A stretch of DNA of 64,000 nucleotides from Mucilaginibacter sp. UBA5151 (GTDB lineage: Bacteria > Bacteroidota > Bacteroidia > Sphingobacteriales > Sphingobacteriaceae). Below are positions 48,769 through 57,813 of this stretch, in pieces; the first letter of the stretch is position 1; each line of letters opens with the position of its first letter. The notes under the pieces were generated by a model, which was not told the origin of the DNA, searched no databases, and saw nothing but the letters and a program-made list of their open reading frames with translations. Location: the NCBI GenBank assembly GCA_002413785.1, contig DHXR01000001.1:18199-82198 (forward strand), given 5' to 3'. The translations under genes were made by a program, and so were the position numbers.

Positions 48769-50040
48769 TCAATCAATCCACTCAAACTTTGTATAGGGCA
48801 CCAGTACTTCAGGTATTTTAATGCCGTTTTCTGTCTGGTTATTCTCCAGCAGGGTTGCCACAATACGGGGCAATGCCAGCGCGCTGCCATTTAGCGTATG
48901 GGCCAACTGGGTTTTCCCTTCGGCATTACGGAAACGGAGTTTTAAGCGGTTGCTCTGAAAGGTTTCAAAATTTGAAACTGAAGAAACTTCCAGCCAGCGC
49001 TGTTGTGCCGCGCTCCAGGTTTCCATATCGTAGGTTAAGGCAGATGCAAAACCCATATCGCCGCCGCATAAACGCAACACACGGTACGGCAGGCCTAATT
49101 TTTGAAGCAATCCCTGCACATGCAGGCTCATTTGTTCGAGCACAGTGTACGAAGTGTCGGGATGTACCACCTGCACAATTTCCACCTTATCAAACTGGTG
49201 TAAACGGTTTAACCCGCGTACATGGGCGCCATAAGAACCTGCTTCCCTGCGAAAGCATGCCGTATAGCCGCAATTTTTCACTGGCAATTCGTCGGCCTTC
49301 AAAATCACATCACGATATAGGTTGGTTATAGGAACTTCCGCAGTCGGGATAAGGTATAAATTATCCAGGCCAACAAAATACATCTGCCCTTCTTTGTCGG
49401 GGAGCTGCCCGGTGCCAAACCCGGATGCTTCGTTTACCATCAAAGGCAGCATCACTTCACTGTAACCGGCTTTTTCGGCTTCATCCAGGAAAAAGGCGAT
49501 TAAAGCGCGCTGCAACTTGGCCCCTTTTCCTTTATACACAGGGAAACCTGCGCCTGTTATTTTAACCCCAAGTTCAAAATCAATCAGGTTGTATTTTGTA
49601 GCGAGCTCCCAATGCGGCAGGGCATTTTCCGGCAGATTCGGTTTAACCCCGTTTTCAAGCGCAACCTCATTTTCTTCGGGTGTAAGGCCTTTTGGTACAG
49701 AACTATGCGGCAAATTCGGCAACAGCACAAGCTTTTGGTACAACTGTTCTTCAACGTTAGCCAGTTGCTCGCCTAAAGTTTTTATATCCTCTTTCCAGGC
49801 GCCAGTTTTTGATTTCAGGGCTTCAGCTTCTTCCTTTTTGCCCCCACGCATCAGCTCGCCGATCTGTTTCGCGGCAGCATTAGCTTCGGCTGAAATATTA
49901 TCCTGACTTGTTTGGGTTTGACGGCGCTTATCGTCCAATTCTATAATTTCATCAACCAGTTGGGGTTGTTTAAAATTTTTTACAGCCAAACGTTCCAAAA
50001 CTTGTTCCCTGTTATCGCGGATATAACTAACTTGCAGCAT
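48769..50040 (-). CDS. serS: Serine-tRNA ligase
   Basis: 423 aa from the ATG of MLQVSYIRDNREQVLERLAV. The N-terminal tRNA-binding coiled coil (about 25-105) precedes the class II core: TAEVPITNLYRDVI (motif 2 start), CFRREAGSYGAHVRGLNRLH with QFDKVE, and motif 3 LNGSALALPRIVATLLENNQ. It charges tRNA-Ser in the cytoplasm. A TATCTTTG box lies about 15 bp before the start. Confidence 0.96.
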   Translation of the reverse strand: MLQVSYIRDNREQVLERLAVKNFKQPQLVDEIIELDDKRRQTQTSQDNISAEANAAAKQIGELMRGGKKEEAEALKSKTGAWKEDIKTLGEQLANVEEQLYQKLVLLPNLPHSSVPKGLTPEENEVALENGVKPNLPENALPHWELATKYNLIDFELGVKITGAGFPVYKGKGAKLQRALIAFFLDEAEKAGYSEVMLPLMVNEASGFGTGQLPDKEGQMYFVGLDNLYLIPTAEVPITNLYRDVILKADELPVKNCGYTACFRREAGSYGAHVRGLNRLHQFDKVEIVQVVHPDTSYTVLEQMSLHVQGLLQKLGLPYRVLRLCGGDMGFASALTYDMETWSAAQQRWLEVSSVSNFETFQSNRLKLRFRNAEGKTQLAHTLNGSALALPRIVATLLENNQTENGIKIPEVLVPYTKFEWID

Positions 50041-50055
50041 TGATTTATTTTTAGG

Positions 50056-50063
50056 CAAAGATA
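50056..50063 (-). promoter_or_regulatory. -7 box TATCTTTG for serS
   Basis: Exact TAnnTTTG match on the minus strand, 15 bp before the serS ATG. The sequence further out (50071-50222) is made of inverted CAGTTTGCAGT words shared by serS and rsmI. Confidence 0.6.
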
Positions 50064-50070
50064 TAATCAG

Positions 50071-50222
50071 TTGGCAGTTTGCAGTAGCAGTTTGCAGTTT
50101 TTTTGTTTAGCTATTCACAATGCTCGTGAATAGGATGCAGTATGGCTCCAAATGCTAACTGCCAACGGAAACTTCCCACGCTAATTTCTTACTGCAAACT
50201 GCAAACCGCCTGCTGCAAACTG
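50071..50222. repeat. Inverted CAGTTTGCAG words between serS and rsmI
   Basis: GGCAGTTTGCAG and GCAGTTTGCAG on the serS side are answered by CTGCAAACTGC and CTGCAAACTG on the rsmI side, around a GCTCGTGAATAGG spacer. Together they could form a branched hairpin in the divergent promoter gap. Confidence 0.7.
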
Positions 50223-50225
50223 AAT

Positions 50226-50924
50226 ATGACCGGCAAACTCTACTTAGTCCCCACCCCGATAGGCAATCTGGAAGATATGACTTTCAGGGCCATCCGTATT
50301 TTAAAGGAAGTCGACCTGATATTGGCTGAAGATACCCGCACATCGGCACCATTGCTGAAACATTTTGAGATCCAACAGAAGGTATTTTCGCACCACCAGC
50401 ATAATGAGCACCAATCGTCAAACGAGATCGTCCGGTTTTTAAAAGAAGGGAAAAACATTGCCCTGATCTCTGATGCCGGTACACCTGCCATATCCGATCC
50501 GGGCTTTTACCTGGTGAGGGAAGCCATTAAAAATGATATAGAAGTGGAGTGCCTGCCCGGCGCGACTGCATTTGTCCCCGCCCTGGTAAACTCAGGCTTC
50601 CCGACAGACCGTTTTTGCTTTGAAGGGTTTTTACCCTTAAAAAAAGGCCGGCAAACCCGTTATAAAACATTGGCAACCGAAGAACGGACAATGATACTTT
50701 ACGAATCGCCGCACCGTTTATTAAAAACGCTGGATGAAATGGCCCTGTATTTTGGCGCTGAACGCCAAATATCCGTATCGCGCGAGCTGACAAAAATGTT
50801 TGAAGAAACCGTAAGGGGCACGGTTGCAGAAGTAAAAACTTATTTTGAAACACATCCGGTAAAGGGGGAGTTTGTGATATGTGTGAGCGGCCTCACCCAA
50901 CCCTCTCCAAAGGAGAGGGCTTAG
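50226..50924 (+). CDS. rsmI: 16S rRNA (cytidine(1402)-2'-O)-methyltransferase
   Basis: 232 aa from the ATG of MTGKLYLVPTPIGNLEDMTF. TP_methylase blocks: DLILAEDTRTSAPLLKHF, HQHNEHQSSNEIVRFLKEG, ALISDAGTPAISDPGFYLV, CLPGATAFVPALVNSGFP. It 2'-O-methylates C1402 in the decoding centre of 16S rRNA. The last 13 or so codons (GLTQPSPKERA) are translated from a CCTCACCC-type intergenic repeat, so the native C-terminus has been replaced. Confidence 0.93.
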   Translation: MTGKLYLVPTPIGNLEDMTFRAIRILKEVDLILAEDTRTSAPLLKHFEIQQKVFSHHQHNEHQSSNEIVRFLKEGKNIALISDAGTPAISDPGFYLVREAIKNDIEVECLPGATAFVPALVNSGFPTDRFCFEGFLPLKKGRQTRYKTLATEERTMILYESPHRLLKTLDEMALYFGAERQISVSRELTKMFEETVRGTVAEVKTYFETHPVKGEFVICVSGLTQPSPKERA

Positions 50925-51039
50925 GAAAAAGAGGCAGGCATAGCATTTTGCCTCACCCAACCCTCTCCAAAGGAGAGGGCTTTAAATTAAGAAAGAGCGC
51001 AGTTAAAGTCCTCTCCTTTGGAGAGGATTTAGGTGAGGC
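50891..51039. repeat. CCTCACCCAACCCTCTCC repeats, three copies
   Basis: Two direct copies (50891-50920 and 50951-50980) are identical over 30 bp, each containing the hairpin CCTCTCC-AAA-GGAGAGG. A third, inverted copy lies at 51009-51039. The first overlaps the end of rsmI. Confidence 0.92.
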
Positions 51040-51051
51040 TAACGAAGGCTT

Positions 51052-51159
51052 ATGGAAACTTATTTAAACAGTGTAAAAAAACATTTTGACTATTACAAAA
51101 CACTTGCCGAACAAACATTTGCGGAAAAATTCAATGCAGAAAAATTCACAAAGCACTAA
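51052..51159 (+). pseudogene. DinB-like (DUF1572) protein, N-terminal remnant
   Basis: A 35-codon frame reads METYLNSVKKHFDYYKTLAE and QTFAEKFNAEKFTKH. The start is the usual N-terminus of DUF1572/DinB-like four-helix proteins (about 150-170 aa), after which the sequence breaks off at a stop. All metal-binding His residues are lost. It sits between the repeat cluster and lnt. Confidence 0.6.
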
Positions 51160-51177
51160 AATAAGCCATCTTAAATA

Positions 51178-51185
51178 TACTTTTG
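51178..51185 (+). promoter_or_regulatory. -7 box TACTTTTG for lnt
   Basis: Exact TAnnTTTG match, 28 bp before the lnt start. Confidence 0.6.
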
Positions 51186-51213
51186 CCGCGTATTTGCACC
51201 ATACCAATTATCA

Positions 51214-52824
51214 ATGAAGAAGAGTATCCTGTTATCCATATTATCCGGCCTGCTGCTTTGGATTGCCTGGCCGCCAACCCCCTATACTACCTTTTTACTT
51301 TTTGTTGGCCTCGTGCCGATGCTGATTGCGATGGAAAACATCATCCGCTCAACCGCCGAAAAAAAGGGGAGAAAAATATTAGGCATTACCTTCCTTGGCT
51401 TTTTTATCTGGAATACGCTATCCATTTATTGGGTATATAACTCCTTGAAAACAGTCGGGAATGTGGTTGCTATTCCAATTTCATTGATTCCCTATTCCTT
51501 AGGACCGCTATTGATGGCGACGGCCTGCTGGCTTTATTACAGGTTAAGGCGCAGCGCCAACCGGGGGATCAGTTTAATTGCCCTAATTTGCTTTTGGACA
51601 GGGTACGAATACCTGCACCAAACCTGGGACCTCAACTTCCCCTGGATGACGCTTGGAAACGGTTTTGCCATTGCCCACCAATGGGTACAATGGTATGAAT
51701 ATACCGGCGTTTATGGCGGCACGGTTTGGATCTGGACCGTCAATATCCTGCTGTTTTTGATTTACATCGGGTTAAGGGAAGGACAACATCAAACCCTAAG
51801 ATTAAAACTTATATCCGCATTTGTTGCTATACTGGTACTGCCGCTTGGTTTTTCATTGTACAGGTATTACAGCTACAGGGAGCAAAGCAACCCATCAAAT
51901 GTTGTGGTGGTTCAGCCTAATATCGACCCTTATGCGAAAATTACAACCATACCGGCTTATGAGCAGGTTAATATATTAACCCACTTGTCCGACTCATTGG
52001 GACAGGCCAATACTGAATTCTTTTTATGGCCGGAAACAGCTATACCTGAAGCATTGAACGAAGATAATATACGTACAAACACTTACTTTTTGCAGGCGCA
52101 GCATTTTTTAAGCAAATACAAAAACGGCAACCTTATAACCGGTGCCGAAACATTTAAAGTATATAACAACAGGGCCACTTTAACCGCCAACCCCTACAAC
52201 CCGCAGGGAACTCAGTTTTATGATGCTTTTAACGCGGGGGTTAATATCGAAAACTCTGCCGAGGTACAGTTTTATCATAAATCGAAACTGGTGCCCGGGG
52301 CAGAATCATTGCCTTTCGGCTCTGCTTTGTCGTTTTTAAAACCTGCGTTTGAGCATCTGGGCGGCGCAACAGGCAGTTATGGCAGTCAGGCGGAGCCGGG
52401 GGTGTTTTATTCGCAAAGCGGTATAGGCGTGGCCCCTGTAATTTGTTACGAAACCATCTGGGGTGAGTGGATAGCAGGCTCGGTACACAAGGGGGCGCAA
52501 TTTATAGCCATTATTACCAACGACGGCTGGTGGGAAAACACGCCAGGCAAAGACCAGCACCTTGACTATGCCAAACTGCGCGCCATTGAAACCCGCCGCT
52601 GGGTTTGCCGCTCGGCCAATACCGGTATTTCTGCCTTTATTAACCAGCGCGGCGATATAGTGCAGCACAGCCAATGGTGGGTAAAAACAGCCTTAAAACA
52701 AGACATCAACCTGAATTCCGATCTTACTTTTTATGTGCTGCATGGCGATTATATCGCTAAACTGGGGAGTTTACTGGCTTTATTGGGGGTTGTGTTTGTT
52801 GGGTTTAGGATGGTTAGGAGGTGA
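51214..52824 (+). CDS. lnt: Apolipoprotein N-acyltransferase
   Basis: 536 aa. Six or more N-terminal TM helices (from ILLSILSGLLLWIAWPPTP) precede a periplasmic nitrilase domain: Glu in WPETAIPEAL, Lys in YHKSKLVPGAESLPFG, Cys in PVICYETIWGEW, then IAIITNDGWWENTPGKDQH and WVCRSANTGISAFI. A last TM helix ends the protein. It adds the third acyl chain to lipoproteins. The catalytic triad is complete. Confidence 0.94.
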   Translation: MKKSILLSILSGLLLWIAWPPTPYTTFLLFVGLVPMLIAMENIIRSTAEKKGRKILGITFLGFFIWNTLSIYWVYNSLKTVGNVVAIPISLIPYSLGPLLMATACWLYYRLRRSANRGISLIALICFWTGYEYLHQTWDLNFPWMTLGNGFAIAHQWVQWYEYTGVYGGTVWIWTVNILLFLIYIGLREGQHQTLRLKLISAFVAILVLPLGFSLYRYYSYREQSNPSNVVVVQPNIDPYAKITTIPAYEQVNILTHLSDSLGQANTEFFLWPETAIPEALNEDNIRTNTYFLQAQHFLSKYKNGNLITGAETFKVYNNRATLTANPYNPQGTQFYDAFNAGVNIENSAEVQFYHKSKLVPGAESLPFGSALSFLKPAFEHLGGATGSYGSQAEPGVFYSQSGIGVAPVICYETIWGEWIAGSVHKGAQFIAIITNDGWWENTPGKDQHLDYAKLRAIETRRWVCRSANTGISAFINQRGDIVQHSQWWVKTALKQDINLNSDLTFYVLHGDYIAKLGSLLALLGVVFVGFRMVRR

Positions 52825-52867
52825 TTGCAGGGGTTTGATTTCAGATTTAAATTTATCACAAAACAAC

Positions 52868-53203
52868 ATGAGATTACTTAACAAACAGGAATATGATTTA
52901 ATTGAATATTTGTTAAAAGATAAATCTGACTTCAAATATCTTCTTAAAGATTTATCCAATTTGATGGTTGAAGAAATGAATGACAGTGGAATGGGTAGTC
53001 TGAGGTTCTTATCGAAAACAGGTGAAAAAAGAATAATGAGGGAGGAAATCGCCGAAATTTCATTATTGGATTTAGATGGAATCCCGGTTAGTTTTACAGT
53101 AAATCTTGGTACAGATGGTGAACTTTATGAGCTTGATGTATTTAAAGGTGATTTCTCTGCATTGAAAAAGTTTCCACTTCCTCCTTACCAGGGTTTAAAA
53201 TAA
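52868..53203 (+). CDS. DUF6984 family protein
   Basis: 111 aa from the ATG of MRLLNKQEYDLIEYLLKDKS; an earlier in-frame start lies inside lnt and is rejected. LMVEEMNDSGMGSLRFL, ISLLDLDGIPVSFTVNLGTD and YELDVFKGDFSALKKFP are family marks. The function is unknown; such genes often appear singly in accessory or toxin-immunity contexts. It begins 43 bp after lnt. Confidence 0.75.
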   Translation: MRLLNKQEYDLIEYLLKDKSDFKYLLKDLSNLMVEEMNDSGMGSLRFLSKTGEKRIMREEIAEISLLDLDGIPVSFTVNLGTDGELYELDVFKGDFSALKKFPLPPYQGLK

Positions 53204-53247
53204 ATTCCGAAATCGAACTTCCGACTTCCGCCTTCACCTCTCCGCCT

Positions 53248-53268
53248 GTCCAAGCGTGCCGCTTGGAC
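53248..53268. repeat. Palindrome, CGCCTGTCCAAGCG type
   Basis: GTCCAAGCG-TGC-CGCTTGGAC preceded by CCGCCT, as at 47124-47160. Directly after it AATTTAAGCG-TCC-CGCTTAAATT forms a second hairpin. Confidence 0.8.
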
Positions 53269-53375
53269 ACACAAAAATTTAAGCGTCCCGCTTAAATTAA
53301 ACAGCCTGTTGCTATTTTAAAGATAAATTCCTGTAGTAATTAATGGCTACGTAGCGCCTAATCAAACGACACTTT

Positions 53376-53924
53376 TCAGGCTATTTGCAATACTTTTTCG
53401 TAATCATATTTACGGTATTTATCGTCAGCTTCTTTTTCCTTTTGCAGTTGCAGTAATTCATTTTTGATCTGAACCTTTAGCCACAGGTCTGCCGGGGTGT
53501 GAAAGAAATAAGCAAATTTCAGCGCAAGTTCCGTGTTAAAACGCCTGTCGCTTCGGTAATATTTATTCAGATTTGAACCATCCATTTCAATATAACCGGC
53601 AAATGTGCCTTTGTTGATACCCAACACCTTCAGAAAGTCCTTTACAAAATCCTCAATCGCGCAGATGTTGTTATAAGTAACCTGTTCGTCATTGACATAA
53701 TGCTCCATCCTGTATTGGACAGCTAACATCGCGTTCCTGCGTAAACGTTCCGGGGAACGCCTGCTGTTGTGGAGTTTAGCGAGGGCAGCTATTTCTGCGG
53801 TCTTTTCCTTGCTCCGGTTATGCCCATCCTTTGGCCCGATAGTCAAATCTGCGGCTTTGGTTTTTGCAGTGCTGCTAACTTGCTTTACAATCTTTTTATC
53901 TTTGTCCATCTTCCTAACCTTCAT
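53376..53924 (-). CDS. HigA-like XRE-family antitoxin (orphan)
   Basis: 182 aa. A basic, low-complexity N-terminus (about 1-60) is followed by a helix-turn-helix region VLGINKGTFAGYIEMDGSNL-N and then RRFNTELALKFAYFFHTPAD with LWLKVQIKNELLQLQKE, the HigA pattern (NTELALKLA..F..sp..Wl..Q). No HigB toxin is adjacent on either side. It may regulate other genes. A start at 53909 is an alternative. Confidence 0.72.
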   Translation of the reverse strand: MKVRKMDKDKKIVKQVSSTAKTKAADLTIGPKDGHNRSKEKTAEIAALAKLHNSRRSPERLRRNAMLAVQYRMEHYVNDEQVTYNNICAIEDFVKDFLKVLGINKGTFAGYIEMDGSNLNKYYRSDRRFNTELALKFAYFFHTPADLWLKVQIKNELLQLQKEKEADDKYRKYDYEKVLQIA

Positions 53925-54122
53925 TTACTTTATCATCATATTTTCGTCGATTTTAAGATTAACATAAAGATACGAAATAAAAAACATTGGTACAAATTGT
54001 ACCAAAATATATCTTATCGTATTTTAATTCAGGCATAGGTCATACCCCCCTGCCCGCTGCCTTCCTCTCCGCTTGTCCAGAGTATTGTGGTTAAAAACAA
54101 ATTACCGGTGAGAAAATCTAAA

Positions 54123-54458
54123 TCACAGCCCCCCTTTGCTATGCTGTTTTCCCCATTTTATCATTTCGTCAACTATGGGGGTAAGGGTAAAACTATAGGT
54201 CGTCAGTTTATATTCAATAGCTACGGGGGTGCTGTCATGCACGATGCGTACGATCAGTTTGTTGGCTTCCAGATCTTTTAGTTCTTTGGAGAGTACGCGG
54301 GTAGTGATATTCGGGATATTGCGCTGCAAATCCCTGAACCGGCTTATCCCGGCATACATCGACATTAAAATGGGCAGCTTCCATTTGCCGCTTATCACCT
54401 GCAATGTGCCCTGCACATAACTGATTCTGTCGCTTATGGTAGTAATATCTTTTTTCAT
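54123..54458 (-). CDS. HxlR-family transcriptional regulator
   Basis: 111 aa. Winged helix with the family signature: GTLQVISGKWKLPILMSMYA, SRFRDLQRNIPNITTRVLSK and ELKDLEANKLIVRIVHDSTP, then VEY-like IEYKLTTYSFTLTPIVDEMI. HxlR proteins often control oxidative or redox genes next door. Its nearest neighbour is the divergent patatin gene, 220 bp away. Confidence 0.88.
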   Translation of the reverse strand: MKKDITTISDRISYVQGTLQVISGKWKLPILMSMYAGISRFRDLQRNIPNITTRVLSKELKDLEANKLIVRIVHDSTPVAIEYKLTTYSFTLTPIVDEMIKWGKQHSKGGL

Positions 54459-54678
54459 ATTGATATACTTTAACAGGTTAGTATCAAATATATATCAAAA
54501 ACCTCAAAATTCCTCTCCTCATGTAAAATAAAATCAGAAATAAACGGTTTTGCGGATGGCGACAGGTGTTAGCATTTTGTCCTGATTAAACTGCTTAAAA
54601 TCAATGTGTTTTATTACTTGCAAGTTTGAAAAAATAATTGTTAAATTTATACACCCTAACACGCTAAATCTTAATCCA

Positions 54679-56499
54679 ATGGAAAAACCTGACTCTTCCG
54701 GTGCTTTGCAAGAACAGTTTCTTGAGCATGCCGATATCCACCCATTTGAAAATATCGCGCTGGCATTCTCAGGTGGCGGTTTTCGGGCTGCAACCTTTGC
54801 TTTGGGTGTTTTATCCTATTTCAACAAAATTGAGTTTGGCCCGTGTGATACACTTAGCGGACAGACGCTTTTGCAGCGGGTAACTTATTTATCCTCGGCA
54901 TCGGGCGGTACCATTGCTACTACATTATATGCCCTTTACAATGCGCAGGGTAAAACCTTTGAACAGTTTTATGTAAAACTGTTTGAAATACTCGCCGGCG
55001 ACCGGCTCCTGGAAAATGCCCTGGCAGTACTTTCGGATAAAAAACGATGGGAAAAGCACTCGAAAAAGGGGCGTAATATTATCAACGCTTTTTCTGTAGC
55101 TTATGATGAGCATATTTTTGAGGGACATACGCTGGAATCACTGATTCATAATTCGAAAAACGGCGCACACCTGCAGGAAGTTTGCTTTAATACCACCGAA
55201 TTTTATACCGGCCTCTCTTTCAGGCAGGATTTAAAACTTGTGCCCGATCCCGAAAAAGACCCCTATTACAAATACGGGAACGAGAATATTTATGTTGATC
55301 ATGCTGTTTCAAAAAAAATAAAATTGGGCGATGTGCTGGCTGCATCATCCTGCTTCCCGGGCGGTTTTGAACCTATTGTTTTCCCTGATGATTTTACCCA
55401 CCGGGGCTTAAACGAAAAAGACCTTAAAGACGCGCTTACGCTGATAGAGCAAACCGGCGACAGGGACGAAAAGAAATTTATTGCCAAAAAAAAGGTGGGC
55501 TTTATGGATGGCGGCATCACCGACAACCAGGCCCTGCAAAGCATGATGTATGCCGACGGACGAAGGATCAGGCGGGAAACCAACTTTAGCCCTTTTGATC
55601 TTATGCTGGTGAATGATGTGGGCAGCTACTTCATAAAACCTTATGTGGTGCCAGAACTGCTCAAACATAAGGGCATAAACTTAACAGGGGTTTACCAGCT
55701 AATATTTTTTGTATTTGTAACGGGGCTTGTTATCGCTTGTTTCGGCATTCATTATCACCGCCCCATTTTTGACCTTATCGGAGGATTGGTCATCGTCATC
55801 CCGGGGATTTTTTTGTGGTTAGTTTCGTGGCTAAAGAAAAAAATCGTGGCGGTTTCAAAATCGCCATCGGGCTTTACCGAAAAGATCATCAAGTTAATGG
55901 TGCGTTATTTTACCAAAACACCCATTGTTGTGCTTAAACAAATGCTGGAGGCCAGGGCCGAATCGGTGCTGATGCTGAATATGAGCATTTTTATGAAAAG
56001 GATCAGGCAGCTGATCTACAATAAGTTTTACGAATCGCCCGAATGGAAAAACCGCGGCAAAGGCAACCATATTTACGACCTGTCATTTTCGGGCGATCTT
56101 TACCGTAAACGAAACCCGCCGCCTTTGCCTTATCTGGAGCCCAGCCGGGATATTAAGATTGTTGCCCAAACTGCTTTTAATATGGGGACAACCTTATGGT
56201 TTGATGAAGAAAATACTAACCAGCAGCACAGCGAAGCCTGTATAATTGCCTGCGGGCAATTTACTACCTGTTATAATTTATTGAGCTATATTGAAAAGTT
56301 GCTAAAAAGCGAAGTTTATCATAAAATCGGACCAGTCCGTCAAAAATGCTTACTGTACCTTAAAAAGCAGATGGTGGCTGATTATGAGCGGTTTAAAACC
56401 GATCCGTTTTTTAAGCATAACCAGGATGGGATCGACTACAAGATTCCAAAGTTTCAACCATTAAGTGTGAAGAATATACCGTTTCCGTCTAATTGGTGA
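54679..56499 (+). CDS. Patatin-like phospholipase with membrane segments
   Basis: 606 aa from the ATG of MEKPDSSGALQEQFLEHADI. The oxyanion motif GGGFRAATFALG (residues 32-43), the nucleophile Ser75 in SSASGGT (first Gly of GxSxG is Ser) and the catalytic Asp in FMDGGITDNQAL form the Ser-Asp dyad. A hydrophobic hairpin (about 337-385; YQLIFFVFVTGLVIACFG, GLVIVIPGIFLWLVSWL) interrupts the C-terminal half, followed by a basic region. It would hydrolyse membrane lipids. The size and the inserted membrane segment differ from ordinary 300-aa patatins. Confidence 0.85.
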   Translation: MEKPDSSGALQEQFLEHADIHPFENIALAFSGGGFRAATFALGVLSYFNKIEFGPCDTLSGQTLLQRVTYLSSASGGTIATTLYALYNAQGKTFEQFYVKLFEILAGDRLLENALAVLSDKKRWEKHSKKGRNIINAFSVAYDEHIFEGHTLESLIHNSKNGAHLQEVCFNTTEFYTGLSFRQDLKLVPDPEKDPYYKYGNENIYVDHAVSKKIKLGDVLAASSCFPGGFEPIVFPDDFTHRGLNEKDLKDALTLIEQTGDRDEKKFIAKKKVGFMDGGITDNQALQSMMYADGRRIRRETNFSPFDLMLVNDVGSYFIKPYVVPELLKHKGINLTGVYQLIFFVFVTGLVIACFGIHYHRPIFDLIGGLVIVIPGIFLWLVSWLKKKIVAVSKSPSGFTEKIIKLMVRYFTKTPIVVLKQMLEARAESVLMLNMSIFMKRIRQLIYNKFYESPEWKNRGKGNHIYDLSFSGDLYRKRNPPPLPYLEPSRDIKIVAQTAFNMGTTLWFDEENTNQQHSEACIIACGQFTTCYNLLSYIEKLLKSEVYHKIGPVRQKCLLYLKKQMVADYERFKTDPFFKHNQDGIDYKIPKFQPLSVKNIPFPSNW

Positions 56500-56655
56500 A
56501 AGGAAAAAAACTTACGAAGTTTAATTCGTAGTAATTTGTTTTTCAAAGGCCTCATTGAGGGCTTTGCCGTTTTAAAACTTCGAAAGTTAACAACAATAAT
56601 AACAAGCTTCTTCTTTTTATTCTGCTAATCTAAAGGTAAGTCTTAATGGGGTTAT

Positions 56656-57795
56656 TTATTGTGGCAATAACAACAATGTGATCTGCCATACTTTTTCTAA
56701 GCTTATACACGAAATACATGGGTATGGCATGTTTCCGGCGATTTGGTATATGCAATCCCAGTTGCAATTAAAACAATCCATTTTTTCATAAACACACAAT
56801 GGCTTGCTGATAATATGCCCGGGGTATGGCGCAAAGCGACCAAAATGCCCGCCGCCTAAAATGCAGATTGCCTTTGTTTGTGTTGCAGCGGCAATATGCA
56901 CTGCGCTTGTTTCGTTGGCGATAATTAAAGATGAGTTGCCGATAAGTTCAATTAACTGAGGCAATGTGGTTTTGCCAATTAAATTATCCACAGCGTATGG
57001 CGGAAGGTTTGCTGTTAAATAGTCGCCAATTTGTATTTCTGCCGGCCCGCCGGCAATGCAAACCGGCGTGGAGGTATGCTGTTTGATCAGTTTAATTAAT
57101 TCCAGAAATTTTTCAGCCTCCCAGGCTCGCTTAAATACCCCCGCCCCCGGAAAAATAACAACCCCCTGCCTGATCTTATTTTCGCAGGGAATAAATGGAC
57201 CGCTGATAGTAACCGGTTGTTTTAACACACGTTCAAAGAAGAACCTTGATCTTTCAAATTCAAAGTCAATGCCGGGTGGCAGGTTCAGCAGTTGTGAGTA
57301 AAATTTATCCGTTTTGGTTTTATATTTTATATTTATTCTTTCGGTATCTCCCTGAAATCCAATTGTTTGCTTTGCAGTAGTAAAACCAGCCATCGCGTCA
57401 TTAATAAGGGTGCGGGAGAATGAAGGCTGTAAAACTATTTGATATTTTTTTTTATAAAGCGTTCGTCCTAATTTAATAGTTTTGATTGGCGACTCATACA
57501 AATCATCAGGGCCAACAAACAAAAACTCATCAATAAAAGGACCATCATAATGCAGCGCCAGATCCTGCCATAGTTTATTACCAAGCAAATCAATCTTATA
57601 ATCCTTAAAAACAGCCGACTGCCTGACAACTTCGATAAAATTCCTGAATAAAATATAGTCGCCTATCGCATCGGTTTTTATGATGAGCAGGCGTTTTTTG
57701 GGAGCCCTGGATTTTGCAAGGAATTTAAACAGGCCTGGGGCCTTAAGTAAAATGAAGCGGGTTGTCCTGAATAAATTCCTGTTTTTAATGTCCAT
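56656..57795 (-). CDS. Glycosyltransferase family 9 (heptosyltransferase-like)
   Basis: 379 aa. RLLIIKTDAIGDYILFRNFI is the GT9 N-terminal Rossmann start. GVVIFPGAGVFKRAWEAEKF-LEL and SLIIANETSAVHIAAATQTK, with CILGGGHFGRF, are the ADP-heptose or sugar-nucleotide binding half. A C-terminal Cys cluster (CFNCNWDCIYQ, YPCISCI) is common in this subgroup. It transfers heptose or a similar sugar to LPS or another glycan. Last gene of the minus-strand glycosyltransferase run. Confidence 0.88.
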   Translation of the reverse strand: MDIKNRNLFRTTRFILLKAPGLFKFLAKSRAPKKRLLIIKTDAIGDYILFRNFIEVVRQSAVFKDYKIDLLGNKLWQDLALHYDGPFIDEFLFVGPDDLYESPIKTIKLGRTLYKKKYQIVLQPSFSRTLINDAMAGFTTAKQTIGFQGDTERINIKYKTKTDKFYSQLLNLPPGIDFEFERSRFFFERVLKQPVTISGPFIPCENKIRQGVVIFPGAGVFKRAWEAEKFLELIKLIKQHTSTPVCIAGGPAEIQIGDYLTANLPPYAVDNLIGKTTLPQLIELIGNSSLIIANETSAVHIAAATQTKAICILGGGHFGRFAPYPGHIISKPLCVYEKMDCFNCNWDCIYQIAGNMPYPCISCISLEKVWQITLLLLPQ

Positions 57796-57813
57796 GTAAA
57801 ATAAATATAGACA

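Noticed and set aside
52733..52867. Upstream start for the DUF6984 gene inside lnt
   Set aside because: The extra 45 codons are an out-of-frame reading of the lnt 3' end; the ATG at 52868 matches the family start.
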